Shown here piece by piece: positions 53,880-64,000 of a stretch of 64,000 nt of DNA (the first letter of the stretch is position 1; each line of letters begins with the position of its first letter). Position numbers and translations under genes: made by a program. Origin of the DNA: Umbilicaria muhlenbergii (taxonomy: Eukaryota; Ascomycota; Lecanoromycetes; Umbilicariales; Umbilicariaceae); contig KK106981.1 in NCBI GenBank assembly GCA_000611775.1, positions 9,099,431 to 9,163,430 on the forward strand. Direction: 5' to 3'. The notes under the pieces were generated by a model. It was given only the letters and a program-made list of their open reading frames with translations, was not told where the DNA came from and did no database searches.

Positions 53880-54730
53880 ACAACGAGCTGGAGACTGAAT
53901 CTGTGTTCACCTCCAGTCTTTCTTTTTGGAGTGATATGTATGTAGATAATATGGCTGTCTAACATTGAAAGCGATCGACGGCTGGAAATCCCGACATACC
54001 CTTGAGGCCTTTGTACGTCATGAGTATTCTACGGTCGTGGCATTCAAACCCCGGTGACGCAAAACTTAATTTGAGGGCAAGAGAGCGATGGCATACCGTG
54101 TATGAAACCATTCGAGAGCCTCACTGCTACTGATTTGAGAATTGAATGAGGTGACAGGAGAGCTGAGTCTCGAAAGGCTAAGCTGCCTTACCTAAACAGG
54201 TTAAAAAAGTTTTCTTCGGCCTTAGCCTTGTATTTCAGCCCTGTATCTCAGCCTTACATCTTATCCCCTCACTTTCTATATGGATGACCCATCAATCAAC
54301 TTGGCTGGGTGTCCGGGCTGCTTACCGCGCATATCAAAGCCTGCGAAATCCGCGGATGCTTTCAGTTCCGCAACGCAAACTGTCTGAACAGCAGCTAGAT
54401 GAGTGTTCGATGCATCGGTGTTTAACAAGAAATACTTTCTACTCCCGCAGCATTATGGTACTTGCGTGACGGAACATGTCTTGTTAAAACTTGTCGTTGC
54501 AAAAGGGCATGGGATCTCTGCCTTTTGAAGCTGCCCCACACAATCAGAGGATTTGAATGCAGACATGGGTGTGGCGAGCATAGGGCACGAGGGCACCCTT
54601 AGACTCCTAGAAGTACTCCATCTCCCAGGCCCGAGTGACTAGGTACGTGGGCCAGCATAAATACTCTTACCTCAAGCCGCCACCCAACCTCGTCTTCAAA
54701 CCCCTCCCATCAAAACCTCCCCCCCAAAAA

Positions 54731-54845
54731 CACCATCCCCCAATCACCATCTCCCAATCACCATCCCCCAATCACCATCCCCCAATCACCATCCCCCAAT
54801 CACCATCCCCCAATCACCATCCCCCAATCACCATCCCCCAATCAA
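54731..54845. repeat. (CAATCACCATCCCC)n minisatellite
   Basis: About seven direct copies of a 14-bp unit with one substitution in the first copy. There are no spacers, so it is not a CRISPR. It sits directly before the MFS relic. Confidence 0.95.
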
Positions 54846-54954
54846 CCAATCACCTAATCAATCAAACTAACCCCCCCATCCCCACCAAACACTCCTCTTC
54901 ATCATCATCTCCACCCTCCCAATATCCTCCTCCTCCTCCACCCACCCAATCCCT

Positions 54955-55183
54955 CCCCGCCGCCGCCGTCTTCAACACAACCGCTCAATTCGGCACCGCC
55001 GTCCACCTCGCCATCATGACCGTTCTCTCCTCCACCACCACCGCCCGCTCCGCCCATCCCGACAAATCCTCCCCGCAGGCGCTGCTCGCCGGGTATCGGG
55101 TCAGTTTCTGGACGTGCTTTGCGGCGGTTTTGGTCGCGTGTGCGGTGTGGGGGGTGGGGAAGCCGGGGGCGAAGAGAGGATAG
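54955..55183 (+). pseudogene. C-terminal remnant of an MFS (DHA2-type) transporter
   Basis: The last 75 codons read AVFNTTAQFGTAVHLAIMTVL, then SPQALLAGYRVSFWTCFAAV and VACAVWGVG to a stop. This is the pattern of the last two helices of 14-helix DHA2 drug:H+ antiporters, where F-N-T..Q.G...GLAI and GYR..FWTC are conserved. The frame continues upstream only into the Pro-rich minisatellite translation, with no other transporter sequence. I take it as the 3' end of a gene truncated by deletion or by expansion or arrival of the repeat array. Confidence 0.65.
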
Positions 55184-56594
55184 GGTGGGTTGTGGGCGGA
55201 TGGATGGGGTGGGTAAGTAAGCTGGGGAGAAAAATAGGGGGGGGGCCGGGGGGGGTAAGGTTGCTCTGTATATGGCCATTGATGATGATGATGAATTTTC
55301 CGGCCCTAAACGAAAAAAACCATCTAAAGAAAAAAAGAAATAATACATGTAATTACATCTCTCCACCGCTGACCAATCAACCAAGCAACCAAGCTCAATC
55401 CCAAACCCCAAACCCCGAACCGAGAGATCTTCTCCACACCCAACCTTACCCACCTCTAAACCCCCCCCTTTCCATCTCTCCCCGGGCTAACCCCTAACCC
55501 CCAATCCACCCTCCTCAATCCTCTCCCCCTTAAATCCTTCATCTTAATCTCAATCCCAGCCCCACCCCACCATCCTCAATATCCACCTCCTCGCCCAAAC
55601 CACTCATACCCCATCCGCAGAACCAAGGGCGCACCATCCACCAAGTCAAGTCATCGCTCGCTGTTCCTTCCGCACGGTGTCTCCAACCCCTCCCGTCGCC
55701 TCCGGGAAAGGAACGAAACGCCACAGTCGAGTGGAGATGCAACGGCATGATCAGGGGATTTGCGTATCGTGCACAGAGTATAGCGGCTGTCGTTGGGAAA
55801 AGAGGGGGAGGGGAGGGGAGGGGAGTGCAGGGTATAGCTCATGCTCAATCGCTGGCATCCATCCCATCCGCCGTCTCGGCATCTGCGCTTATGGATGGAT
55901 CCTCTTCAGGAGTGTTGGGCATCGTGGACGGGATATCGAGAAAAGGTGGGCCCGGCGGTGGTGGATCGAGGAGACAGGAACTTGGACTTGGTTGTTTCGG
56001 TAGGTTGGGGTGCTGGGTGTCGGGATGGGGGTACGAAGGTTTCGCTTTGGTATGTATGCTGTGGGATATACAACAAGTCCGGTGGGATGGGTTGCAGTGT
56101 GTAACCGGTCGGGACTGTTTCCTCGTCGGCTGAGCTCGCTGGCGGTTGTTGCGGTGGCAGAATGAGGGAGGTTCGGACGCTTAGGGTGCAGAGAGATATA
56201 TATTTCACGAACGAAGGACACTTCGCCCATTCACTAATGGCTGGACTGTGTAGCGGATTAGCAGCGCGACAAGCGCGGATCTATGTGCTGATAGTTGAGT
56301 AGCGATGGCCGATACCAAATGATACAAGTGCCCACCCTCCCCCGGTATCAAGACAACACCCCCGTACTTTCGGTATCGGTATAAAGAGCTCTGTCCAGCT
56401 CAGCTTAGCCCCAATCCCATATCAACAGAAAAGAACCACAATCCACGCTACCAAGAGTGGTGTACCCTCCCCCCCCGGCCCCACGCAGAACACCAGATCG
56501 GACCGTCCCAGATACCTTCATGGCACCCTGCTCGCATCGCATAGCCTCATTAGATCATAACCACCCGCCCACTCCAACCCTCGTCCCACATCCC

Positions 56595-59459
56595 TCAACT
56601 CTCATTCCTCTGCCTAATCCCTTGCCCCGAAACCTCCCCATCCCATCCCATCCCCTCCATTATCTGCGTCCACTCCCCCTCCCCGAGCGGACTCAACCCA
56701 GTCCCCGCACTCGGCGTCCCTGCCGCCTGCTCCGACCTCCACGGTTCGAACCCGACGATTCCACTATCCGCGCTCTTCCCCGGCTGCGGAAGCGAATACT
56801 GCAGATCCTCCGGAGGCGTGAAGCCGGCGAAGGAAAGGTCGGCGCTGAAGAAGGCGGGGTGGGAGTCTGAGGTGGAATTCAGATTGCAGTTGGGGTTGGC
56901 GTCGTCGACGAGGTGGGGGGAGGAGTAGGAGGTGTTGGAGGAGGAATGGTGCGACATGTTCGGGGTTGGTTGGCTGGAGTTTGTCGTTTGTTGTTCCGAC
57001 GACGACATGTCGGTATCGAAGCGGTGTAATAGGGGTTCGTCGTTGTGTTCGAGGGGGAATGCTCCGGTCCAGTCGCCTTGCAGATGGGTTTGGGAGGCCG
57101 GGTGGAAAGGATTGGATTGTTGAGGCGTGCGTTGTTCGCGGGAGACGAGGTTTAAGGGGGATAACATCGGTTGCCTTGATTCTTGATTGTTGCCTCCGGC
57201 AGATTGGCTGTCAAATTGAAAAGTTCCCGGTGCGAACTCGTCCGAAGCCGGGTTTGCAGGATTAAGAACATCACCATCAAAGCGCATACCGCATTTGTTG
57301 CCGCAGACCTTGGCCTACGGAAACGTCAGTGAAAGAGTCTGAGTGCATCAACGGGATCAGTGATCCTCACAAATCTAGATTGAGAGATCAAGAATGTGGG
57401 ATACGAGCTTGAGTTATGCATGCCCCGTTGCTTGATATCGACATCAAGCTGGGCCAGGAACGATCCTGCCAGAGGGTGTTTTCTTTTCAGTGCTCGCATT
57501 ACTGATACGAGGAACGTGAGTGATGACTGCGCCGCTTGATCGTCGGGTCGAGTCGTTAAGTGCTGAACGATCACACGTGCTGCAACGTATACACAAAATA
57601 CCATGAACGGGTGGTTCTGCTCGCTGTGGTTAATAGCTAGACAACCAAAATTCGCAGGACCAGCTTACCGAAGTGATATCTATGTGACTGATTAGGCGCA
57701 GGATGTTGGCAATCTCTGTAGCGGCCACGAGAGAACGTCTTCTGCTCTCGGTGATGGTCGAATCATCAAGACCATGCGCGTCCGCGGTGCAGATCGCAGC
57801 CTGGTGAAGGCATATCGTCGAAGTGTGTAGTTCCATGTGTAGGAACACAATATTCGGGTCGTGTATGCCGGCAGGGATTCTGAGATGATCAGGCAGTGAA
57901 AGCGATACCTTCAGAAGCACATTATCCATTTCACGATGACGTTTCCAGAATTCACTCTGGAGATCGGACGCAAGGTTATCAGCACCGGGCTGGTAGACAT
58001 GGCTGAGGTTTCTACCAAAGAGGCATGCCATCACTATAACGCCCCCAAAGGATGAGAGGGACGCATCTCCTTCAGAGTTCAATGTCTCCTCCAAAGATAG
58101 CGTCTCCTGGGGGATGCTTCTTTCGAAGGCATCTTCGGTCGCAGGTAGGTTGGTCAGGATGTCCTTGTTGTCTATTACCATCGGCCATCCAGTACAAATA
58201 CTAGCATATCTGTCCCCACAATACGCGGTCCAGAAGGTTCTCCTCCGTTCTTCACGCTCGGTCCAGTCTCGTGGTGGCGGTAGCACCCGCTTGCATATGG
58301 AATTGGCACTATCCAACCGATGAAGTCCCATCATTTGCGCCATTCGTACTGATCGACCGGTACTCATCCAAGCTCTGGGGAAATACATCATTCTGTACTC
58401 GTAAAAAGCAATGAGTGTCCAGGCTTGGGCGTGCGCAAGCGTCAAGCACCCTTCACCATAGCCCTTCATCTCGTCCATTTCGGCATACTTACGTGCACGC
58501 TGGTAGAGGTGGTGATGGATATCAGAGTATCTATCTGTCACAACAGCTGCGAGACACCACATCGCATAGCGAAGACATACGGGCGGTCGCATGCTGGGGG
58601 AAAGATTCATGGCTGCCAGATAGCGATATTTGTGCATCGTCGGCACGGCAGGATGTAACTTCTCGAAGTAGATCTGGTGCCTGTTGTGCATCAGCAGAAG
58701 TCCTTCATCCTGATGTATGATTGGGAGGACCGACAAGTCATCGATCACATCCTGAGTGGGTAGGGGCTCATCAAGGCCTAGTCCAATCATCTCCCAGGAG
58801 AATGTATTACCGAGACTACCAATGTCCTCATTGTCTTGACTCAGGAGATTCGGTATTGCTTCTTGAGTTGTGTGTGCTTGGAAAAAGCCCGCCGTGTTCA
58901 TTGCCCTCTGCATGTCGTCTCCACAGTCCATACCCAAGTCCATACTCATATAGCCCGGCTGCGGTTCTTGGTTGCCAACGCTTTGAACAAACGCATCATC
59001 GGTAGGTAACGTTCCGCCGGATGTCCCGCGTTTGGATCCGGTTGTTTTGAGTAGAGACTCAACTTGCGCTGACACGCCACGTCTACGTCAGCTTTTCATC
59101 ACGTCCCTGTGTCGCCTCTATAGCCACAAAGTGGCGAACGTACCTAACCTCGTTTCCAGCTCCTTCACATAGCCCCTCTTAGGCCCACTCTTCCGCCGTA
59201 CCTCATCATAGGCGCAGCTGTGTTTTAACCTCGTACACGTTCCACAGCTCGGCTTATTTCCATCGCACTTGAGCTTCCGCTTCCTGCAGATTATACACGC
59301 TATGCGCTTGGTCCGAGGCACTCCACCATCAGCTCCATCGTTTTGGGCGTCGTTGTTCTCTTGGGAGCTGCCTGGTGATTCATTCTTCCTCCGATTAGGC
59401 TGCCGCGATATGTCGTTGAAGTAGCCTTCATCAGGCTCATTGCGAGTCTTGGATGACAT
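56595..59459 (-). CDS. Zn2Cys6 fungal transcription factor
   Basis: Four exons (59459–59144, 59068–57669, 57619–57371, 57314–56595) encode 894 residues. The Zn2Cys6 cluster is complete: C55, C58, C65, C72, C75 and C82, with spacing 2-6-6-2-6 and core CRKRKLKCDGNKPSCGTC. It binds CGG-type half sites as a dimer in the nucleus. The linker and heptad segment (YVKELETRLAQVESLL) is rebuilt by the first splice. The fungal-specific regulatory domain (Fungal_trans type) covers about 190–600, with HNRHQIYFEKLHPAVPTMHK at its start and GRSVRMAQMMGLHRLD in the middle. The C-terminal 240 residues are Ser/Asn/Gln-rich and end in a Trp/Gly-rich patch. ATG 59459 is the first in frame. I cannot name the pathway; no neighbouring enzyme cluster gives a hint. 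Confidence 0.9.
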
Positions 59460-60951
59460 TATAAGATTGCAGTTGGTCGTTGGAGGTGATGTCCTCCTAG
59501 CGAGAAAGCTATACGAGAGTACCTTAATCTGGGGATTAGGCACCAGGACGAGTACGCGTTGGAGATCAACCCTAGGGCTGAGACAAGGTGCCGGGACGAC
59601 TTGTTGAACTTCTTACGTGATCAAGACAGGGTCGTACAATCAGGGCTAGACAATGGTAAGCCAATAAGAGGGAAAGAGAATGGACTGGGACAAAAAGGGT
59701 GGAAGACAAACCTGCAGAAGCACGACTGGCAGGAGGGCGACCCTACCTTAGGTCCAGGTCGAGCTCCGAGTTATGCAAATTAGGCGAATGCACGTGCTTG
59801 ACTCACTCTCCGCTCTTCAGACGGCTTCTCGATTGCTTCGATAGCACGTGGGACAGGAAGGGAAGGGGGAGAGAAAAAGAAGTGGCCCGTCGTACCTTGG
59901 AGCCCGAAGATGTGGGATGGGGAAAGGCCTGACATTGTCGGCATGCTGATTGTGGACTCATGGAGTCATACCGCTCTGCCATCATCCATGGCGCAACGGA
60001 CCAGATGCTACAGGGATGCGCTTCCTTCAATCTTCAGCAGCTTGGTAAGCCTGGCGTGCCTGGCCGGTGAGTGCGTGGGCAGTGGTGAGGGGTGACTGGT
60101 GATGGGAAGGCAATGTGGCGCGCGCAACGAGGCACATGCGCCGAGTCGGACGAACAACAGCCCGCGTCTCGGACTTAAGATGCACAGCCTTCAGGCGTGA
60201 GGCTTGACTACCTTATCTAATTAGAGGCATACATAGATTGTAGGCATATATCTGTTGAGTAGGACGATATAGAGGCCAAAGAATTGTAATGTAGCTAGCT
60301 AAATATCGCCCAAATTGATAATAATGAACGTGTAGAAAAAGGCAGTCTCGTAGAAATCAGGGCATATTTAATACCCTTAAATTCAGCCTCCTCAGGGCTT
60401 GCCTACAATGACTGAGCGCTTATAAGTCAGACTGAGCGCATGAAGGGTTTTATCGCCCGTGACGGGCATATGTGACTGCTGCAGGGCGGGGCAGATGAAC
60501 AATTCTCCGCATGCAACAGAATGTAGGCATATATCCAATGTGGACGTGTTCATCGAAACAATTTTTGATTGGCCGTCCGTAGACTAGGGCACGTATCATG
60601 TACTACATGCTGCTTGAATGGCCTCGCAATTCACGTGACTTGTTGGCATATGCGCTAGCAGTGATTGGGAGTCCGGTCACGTGGGCTGCAGGTACACTGT
60701 CAGATACTGCAGGCATCGTGGTCAGCCTTGAGCAGTTCGACGGTACCTTATTTAAGCATGGGACCAAGGAACGGTAATGTGCGCCAAAACGTTTTCCGGC
60801 CAATTGTTCACCAGCACTCGAGCTGCCCTCCTCAACCCTGATCTGCATGGTCAAGGCTCGGGAGATGTTATCTAGGAAGGATGGCAGGTGCCACACAGGT
60901 GCACGTTGGACACGAGACAGCCCTGATTGCATGCGCCTAGCATGAACTATC
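59460..60951. other. intergenic region with short repeats
   Basis: Promoter of the Zn2Cys6 gene and 3' side of the uL2m gene. At 60239–60535 an AT-rich stretch is bounded by 14-bp direct repeats (separate entry). No exon recognised. Confidence 0.5.
60239..60535. repeat. 297-bp AT-rich block bounded by 14-bp direct repeats
   Basis: TGTAGGCATATATC occurs at 60239–60252 and again at 60522–60535. An inverted partial copy (TGCCTACAAT) is at 60400–60409, and GACTGAGCGC occurs twice in between. This could be a small non-autonomous element or a local duplication. No terminal inverted repeats are evident. Confidence 0.5.
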
Positions 60952-62164
60952 TTATACGGTCGAAGCCCCATCCCTTCTTCTCCTGCCTTGGTTGCGCGTG
61001 CGAGGTACAACGACGTATGAGTTGTCTTTGGATCGTTTGCGAGTCTTGAATCCTCCTTTGGCCTGCATATGAGTTAGTGAATCCTCATCTCCGACGCTCA
61101 ACGGAAATACTCACGGGAATACCCCACGGACTGACAGGATGCACGTTTCCTTTCGATTTACCTCGTCCTCCACCGTGCGGATGATCTGCGGCGTTCATGG
61201 CCACCCCCCGGACCGTTGGCCTGATGCCCAGCCATCTGCTTCTCCCGGCTTTGCCGAGCTGACGTTGGTGATATTGCGAGTTGCTGGCAACTCCAATGGT
61301 CGCGCAAGCATCCCTCGGGATCTTCCTAACCTCCCCACTGGACAACTTGACATGCATGTCTTTAGACTTCTTCTGTTTTACAACCTCATCATTCTTGCCG
61401 ATAATTGTGGCGTACGTCCCAGCGCTCCTGCACAGCTGCCCTCTACCCTCCGACCTCAAGCCCACGTTGTAGACTAGCGTCCCGACAGGTATCAGGTGTA
61501 GGGGCAGGCAGTTGCCTCTCCAAGCTGTCTTGGCCGCGATCATGCCACGATCCATGACGCCCCCCATACTGGCCAACAAGTCGGCTGGTATGCCTTTCCG
61601 ATAGCTTTGCACAATATCGCCAGCTCTCATACCCTCTGCAGCGAGAATGTAGCTTTTTTTCCATGGAGGTCTTTCGGCGGTGAGCAGTGCTATATGTGCA
61701 CTGCGGCCTGGGTCATGCTCAATCCTCTCCACCTTATGCGTCCCCGGCTCCCACCGCGCGAAGTCGATCGTCCGTATTCTCCTCTTCGCACCCCCGCCAC
61801 GATGCCGGACCGTCACTCGCCCGGTATTATTACGGCCTCCGATGTGCTGTCCCTTCCGGGGAAAGGTCAAGGGGAGGTAGGCTCGACCCTTCCATAGGTG
61901 GTCGTTGATGGGGCGCCTCAAATGCCGGACACCGGGTGTTCGAGGCTTGTATGTCCTCAGGCCGGTAATTGTATCGCGCGAGGGCGGTGGGACCTGGAGG
62001 TCTATGCCTGACGCTGTGCTGCTCGCCTTGATAGGATCTTGAGGTTTAATGGCATTCCGGGGCGACGGTTTGGTAGCAGTGGCGTAACATCGATTGCGGA
62101 GGGTGGGATGAAGACATTGGCATTGTCGTGATGACTGCCGCAGTAACACTCGAGGTTGGAGCAT
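60952..62164 (-). CDS. RML2: mitochondrial large-subunit ribosomal protein uL2m
   Basis: Two exons (62164–61115, 61062–60952; intron 52 nt) encode 386 residues, close to yeast Rml2 (393). uL2m sits at the peptidyl-transferase centre of the mitochondrial ribosome. Residues 1 to about 45 are a positively charged presequence (MLQPRVLLRQSSRQCQC). The RNA-binding part has GRNNTGRVTVRHRGGGAKRR, the L2 hallmark, then GDIVQSYRKGIPA and VGTLVYNVGL. The C-terminal globular domain contains GVAMNAADHPHGGGRGKS, whose conserved His lies near the active site. The splice gives GIPAKGGFKTRKRSK, matching the bacterial L2 end; without it the frame would stop after a few residues. It is divergent from the cyclin gene. 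Confidence 0.93.
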
Positions 62165-63175
62165 ACTGACCGTGGCAATCCGACGGAGCTATGGATGCGT
62201 TGCACGGCGCTCAGGGCCGAGGATGCAGTGGATCCTCATTCATCTTCCCAAATCCAAAGTGTCATGCCGAGCGTCGAGAACAACTAGAATAAATACGGCT
62301 TAGCGGGATGCGGGTCGCCGATCACACACCAAACGAGCGCGGGCGACTCAGGCGCGAGAAAAGAAAAAAGAGAAAGGAGCCAAGAGCAAAGAGGGGAAGC
62401 GAAAACGCCCGTTGCTGGGCCGCCCTGCCTTTGTTGACGTGCCGGAAGAGGTGCGCTGAACGACTGGAGAGGCATTCACCGATCACCAAAGAAATCCATC
62501 AAATAACATTGAATACACCAACATACGCCTTACAGCCTACAGCGATTCCCTCAGCATCTTTCCAGCTCACGCCGAGTGGTGGGCCGTCGTTATCCTGCAC
62601 GTCGTCCACCTCTTGTTCTATTCGTCGCGCGAAAGGCCAGGCGACCGAGCCATTTTCCGCATTCCCTCCTAGCGCCAAACAATCACCCCGGACGTGATTT
62701 CGATCCTCTCCAAGCACCGACTGTCTTCCTCTGTACCTTTACCCACCTCGAACATCCACCACCTCCCCTCCTCCGCTCTACACCGCTCCCGGAGCTCACC
62801 AGCACAGAAGCTGCGTCACGCTTGAGCTACAGGCCAACGTTCGAGCTTTCAAACGTATTCTCGAGCATTGCTAATCGTTGCTGAACCTTGTCAACAACAT
62901 CCATGATACTGGACATACCGCATCACGACTTCACGACTGCTTGTTTTATAAGGATTCAGTGACCGTCCCCGAATCCATTCCAAAGTCCCGTGTTCTCGGT
63001 GAGCTACAAAGACCGCAATAGTCTCGTGGCTTCCCACGCTAATTGTGTATGCCTCCCAGCCCACCAGAAGCCCTCCACGGTTGTGTAACAGCCTCAACTA
63101 GGCCACGGGGCTTCCTGCATAACTCTGTTGGAACAGCAGTATTACACAGAGAGGTTTTTGTCAACCACGAGCGGG
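62165..63175. promoter_or_regulatory. bidirectional promoter region, uL2m and cyclin
   Basis: 1 kb between divergent starts. The C/T-rich stretch at 62560–62800 is typical of strong fungal promoters and 5' leaders. No specific site called. Confidence 0.45.
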
Positions 63176-64000
63176 ATGCCTCCAGTAAGTCAGCCCTTCA
63201 ATCCAACGCGACATACATCAGCAGCGAACACGTGCATTCGCAATTGAATGCACATCTACACAACTGCGCGACAAGCTAACAAGAGGTAGGCTCGAACGAT
63301 AAGGCAGCGTGCTGTCAACAACGAGAATGACGAGAACGGCGGGACTGTACGCTTGACGAGGGCTAAAGCCGCGGCACTAGCCGCGCCTGATGACCTGGGA
63401 GCCGGCTTAGCCAAGAAGCCTCTGCAAGCCAAAAAGTCGACCAACAACCTCACCACCGCGAACGCTGCTCCTGGAGGTCGCAAGCGCGCTGCATTGGGCG
63501 ACGTGAGCAATGTTACGAAGCTGGAGGTCCTCGACGCGAAAGACGGCAAGAAAGCTCTGAACGGCAAAGCAGGACTTGTCTCCAAAGCAACTCAGAACGC
63601 CGGCATTCAGAAAGTCTCTCGCACAAACTCATCACGCTCAATCCTGGGTGCGAAAGACAACACCAAGAAGGCCGCGGCTGTTGAACTGAAGCGACCAGCG
63701 AGCGGGTCTGGCGTCATGGGTGGCGCTATCAAGAAGAGACATACCGGCTCTACGGGAAGTCAACAGTCTGCCAAAGAAGACACACCTGCATCAGAGAACG
63801 AAAAACCGAAGAAAAAGCTTTCGACCGTTGAAGTGGAGAAGCGCGTAACAGTCGCGATAACCAAAGAGGTCAGGCAGGAGGAGACAAAGCAGGAGACTGG
63901 TGACGTTAAGCAAGCGTTTCAAGACGCAGTGGCAGACCTGGATGCAGAAGATGTCGATGACCCTCTTATGGTCGCCGAATACGTCGTGGAAATCTTCGAT
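63176..64000 (+). CDS. mitotic B-type cyclin, N-terminal part (continues beyond window)
   Basis: Exon 1 is only 63176–63184 (Met-Pro-Pro), followed by a 205-nt intron and exon 2 from 63290 to the right edge; 240 residues are visible. B-type cyclins bind Cdk1 and drive entry into mitosis. The destruction box R69-A-A-L72-G-D-V-S-N77 fits RxxLxxxxN and marks the protein for APC/C degradation. Residues 80–200 are Lys-rich and disordered, with KKRHTGS as a possible nuclear signal. The last visible residues, DPLMVAEYVVEIFD, are the start of the cyclin box. The tiny first exon resembles that of NIME-type cyclins of filamentous fungi. The cyclin fold itself is outside the window. Confidence 0.88.

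Larger units (their letters stand above)
53279..56594. other. relic-rich intergenic region
   Basis: 3.3 kb with no intact gene. It contains a broken PEBP-like gene, a 14-bp minisatellite, the end of an MFS transporter and low-complexity GC-rich DNA (55200–55560). Separate entries describe the parts. Confidence 0.55.

Noticed and set aside
54731-54845. Repeat array as a CRISPR
   Set aside because: The 14-bp units are contiguous without spacers and the genome is eukaryotic.

Overview
The window is genomic DNA of a filamentous ascomycete (Pezizomycotina). Genes are broken by short GT–AG introns, mostly 45–110 nt, are closely packed on both strands, and belong to fungal families: Zn2Cys6 regulator, NACHT–ankyrin NLR, fasciclin surface protein, TDT-type sulfite pump, SFT2, NPR3, COX19, LARP1, Trl1-type tRNA ligase. 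Class-level placement is not possible by eye; a dothideomycete is a guess. I rebuilt exons by hand. For every complete multi-exon model whose span has no sequence gap, the exon lengths sum to a multiple of three, which supports the splice sites.

Layout. 1–18 kb is rich in secreted, surface and transport genes: a membrane-anchored multicopper oxidase (cut by the left edge), a secreted phosphoesterase/acid phosphatase, a single-pass cysteine-rich surface protein, a GPI-type fasciclin protein, an APC-family amino acid/GABA/choline permease, a small secreted protein and an SSU1-like sulfite efflux pump. Between them lie a mariner-like remnant, a tRNA-like T-arm and a 64-bp tandem duplication. 18–40.6 kb is mostly conserved genes: a two-module 2EXR-like protein, LARP1, a GC-rich protein of unknown function, SFT2, a bHLH regulator with about 4 kb of upstream DNA, NPR3 (interrupted by a run of N with sequencing-adapter sequence at its edge) and COX19. 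40.6–48.3 kb looks like an inserted accessory island: a complete NLR (N-terminal effector-like domain, NACHT, ankyrins) bracketed by about 100-bp direct repeats, followed by an intronless 770-aa orphan bracketed by TGCTCCCTC-type minisatellites. 48.3–53.3 kb returns to core genes: tRNA ligase, an ankyrin protein and the mitochondrial 2-oxodicarboxylate carrier. 53.3–56.6 kb is a gene graveyard with a broken PEBP-like gene, a 14-bp minisatellite and the last helices of an MFS transporter. 56.6–64 kb holds a Zn2Cys6 regulator, mitochondrial ribosomal protein uL2m and the first part of a mitotic B-type cyclin.

How the genes work together. Most are unrelated housekeeping genes. COX19, the 2-oxodicarboxylate carrier and uL2m are mitochondrial; NPR3 and LARP1 both act in TORC1-linked nutrient control and translation but are 13 kb apart. 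I see no backbone enzyme of a secondary-metabolite cluster. The most interesting region is the NLR plus orphan island between COX19 and the tRNA ligase gene.
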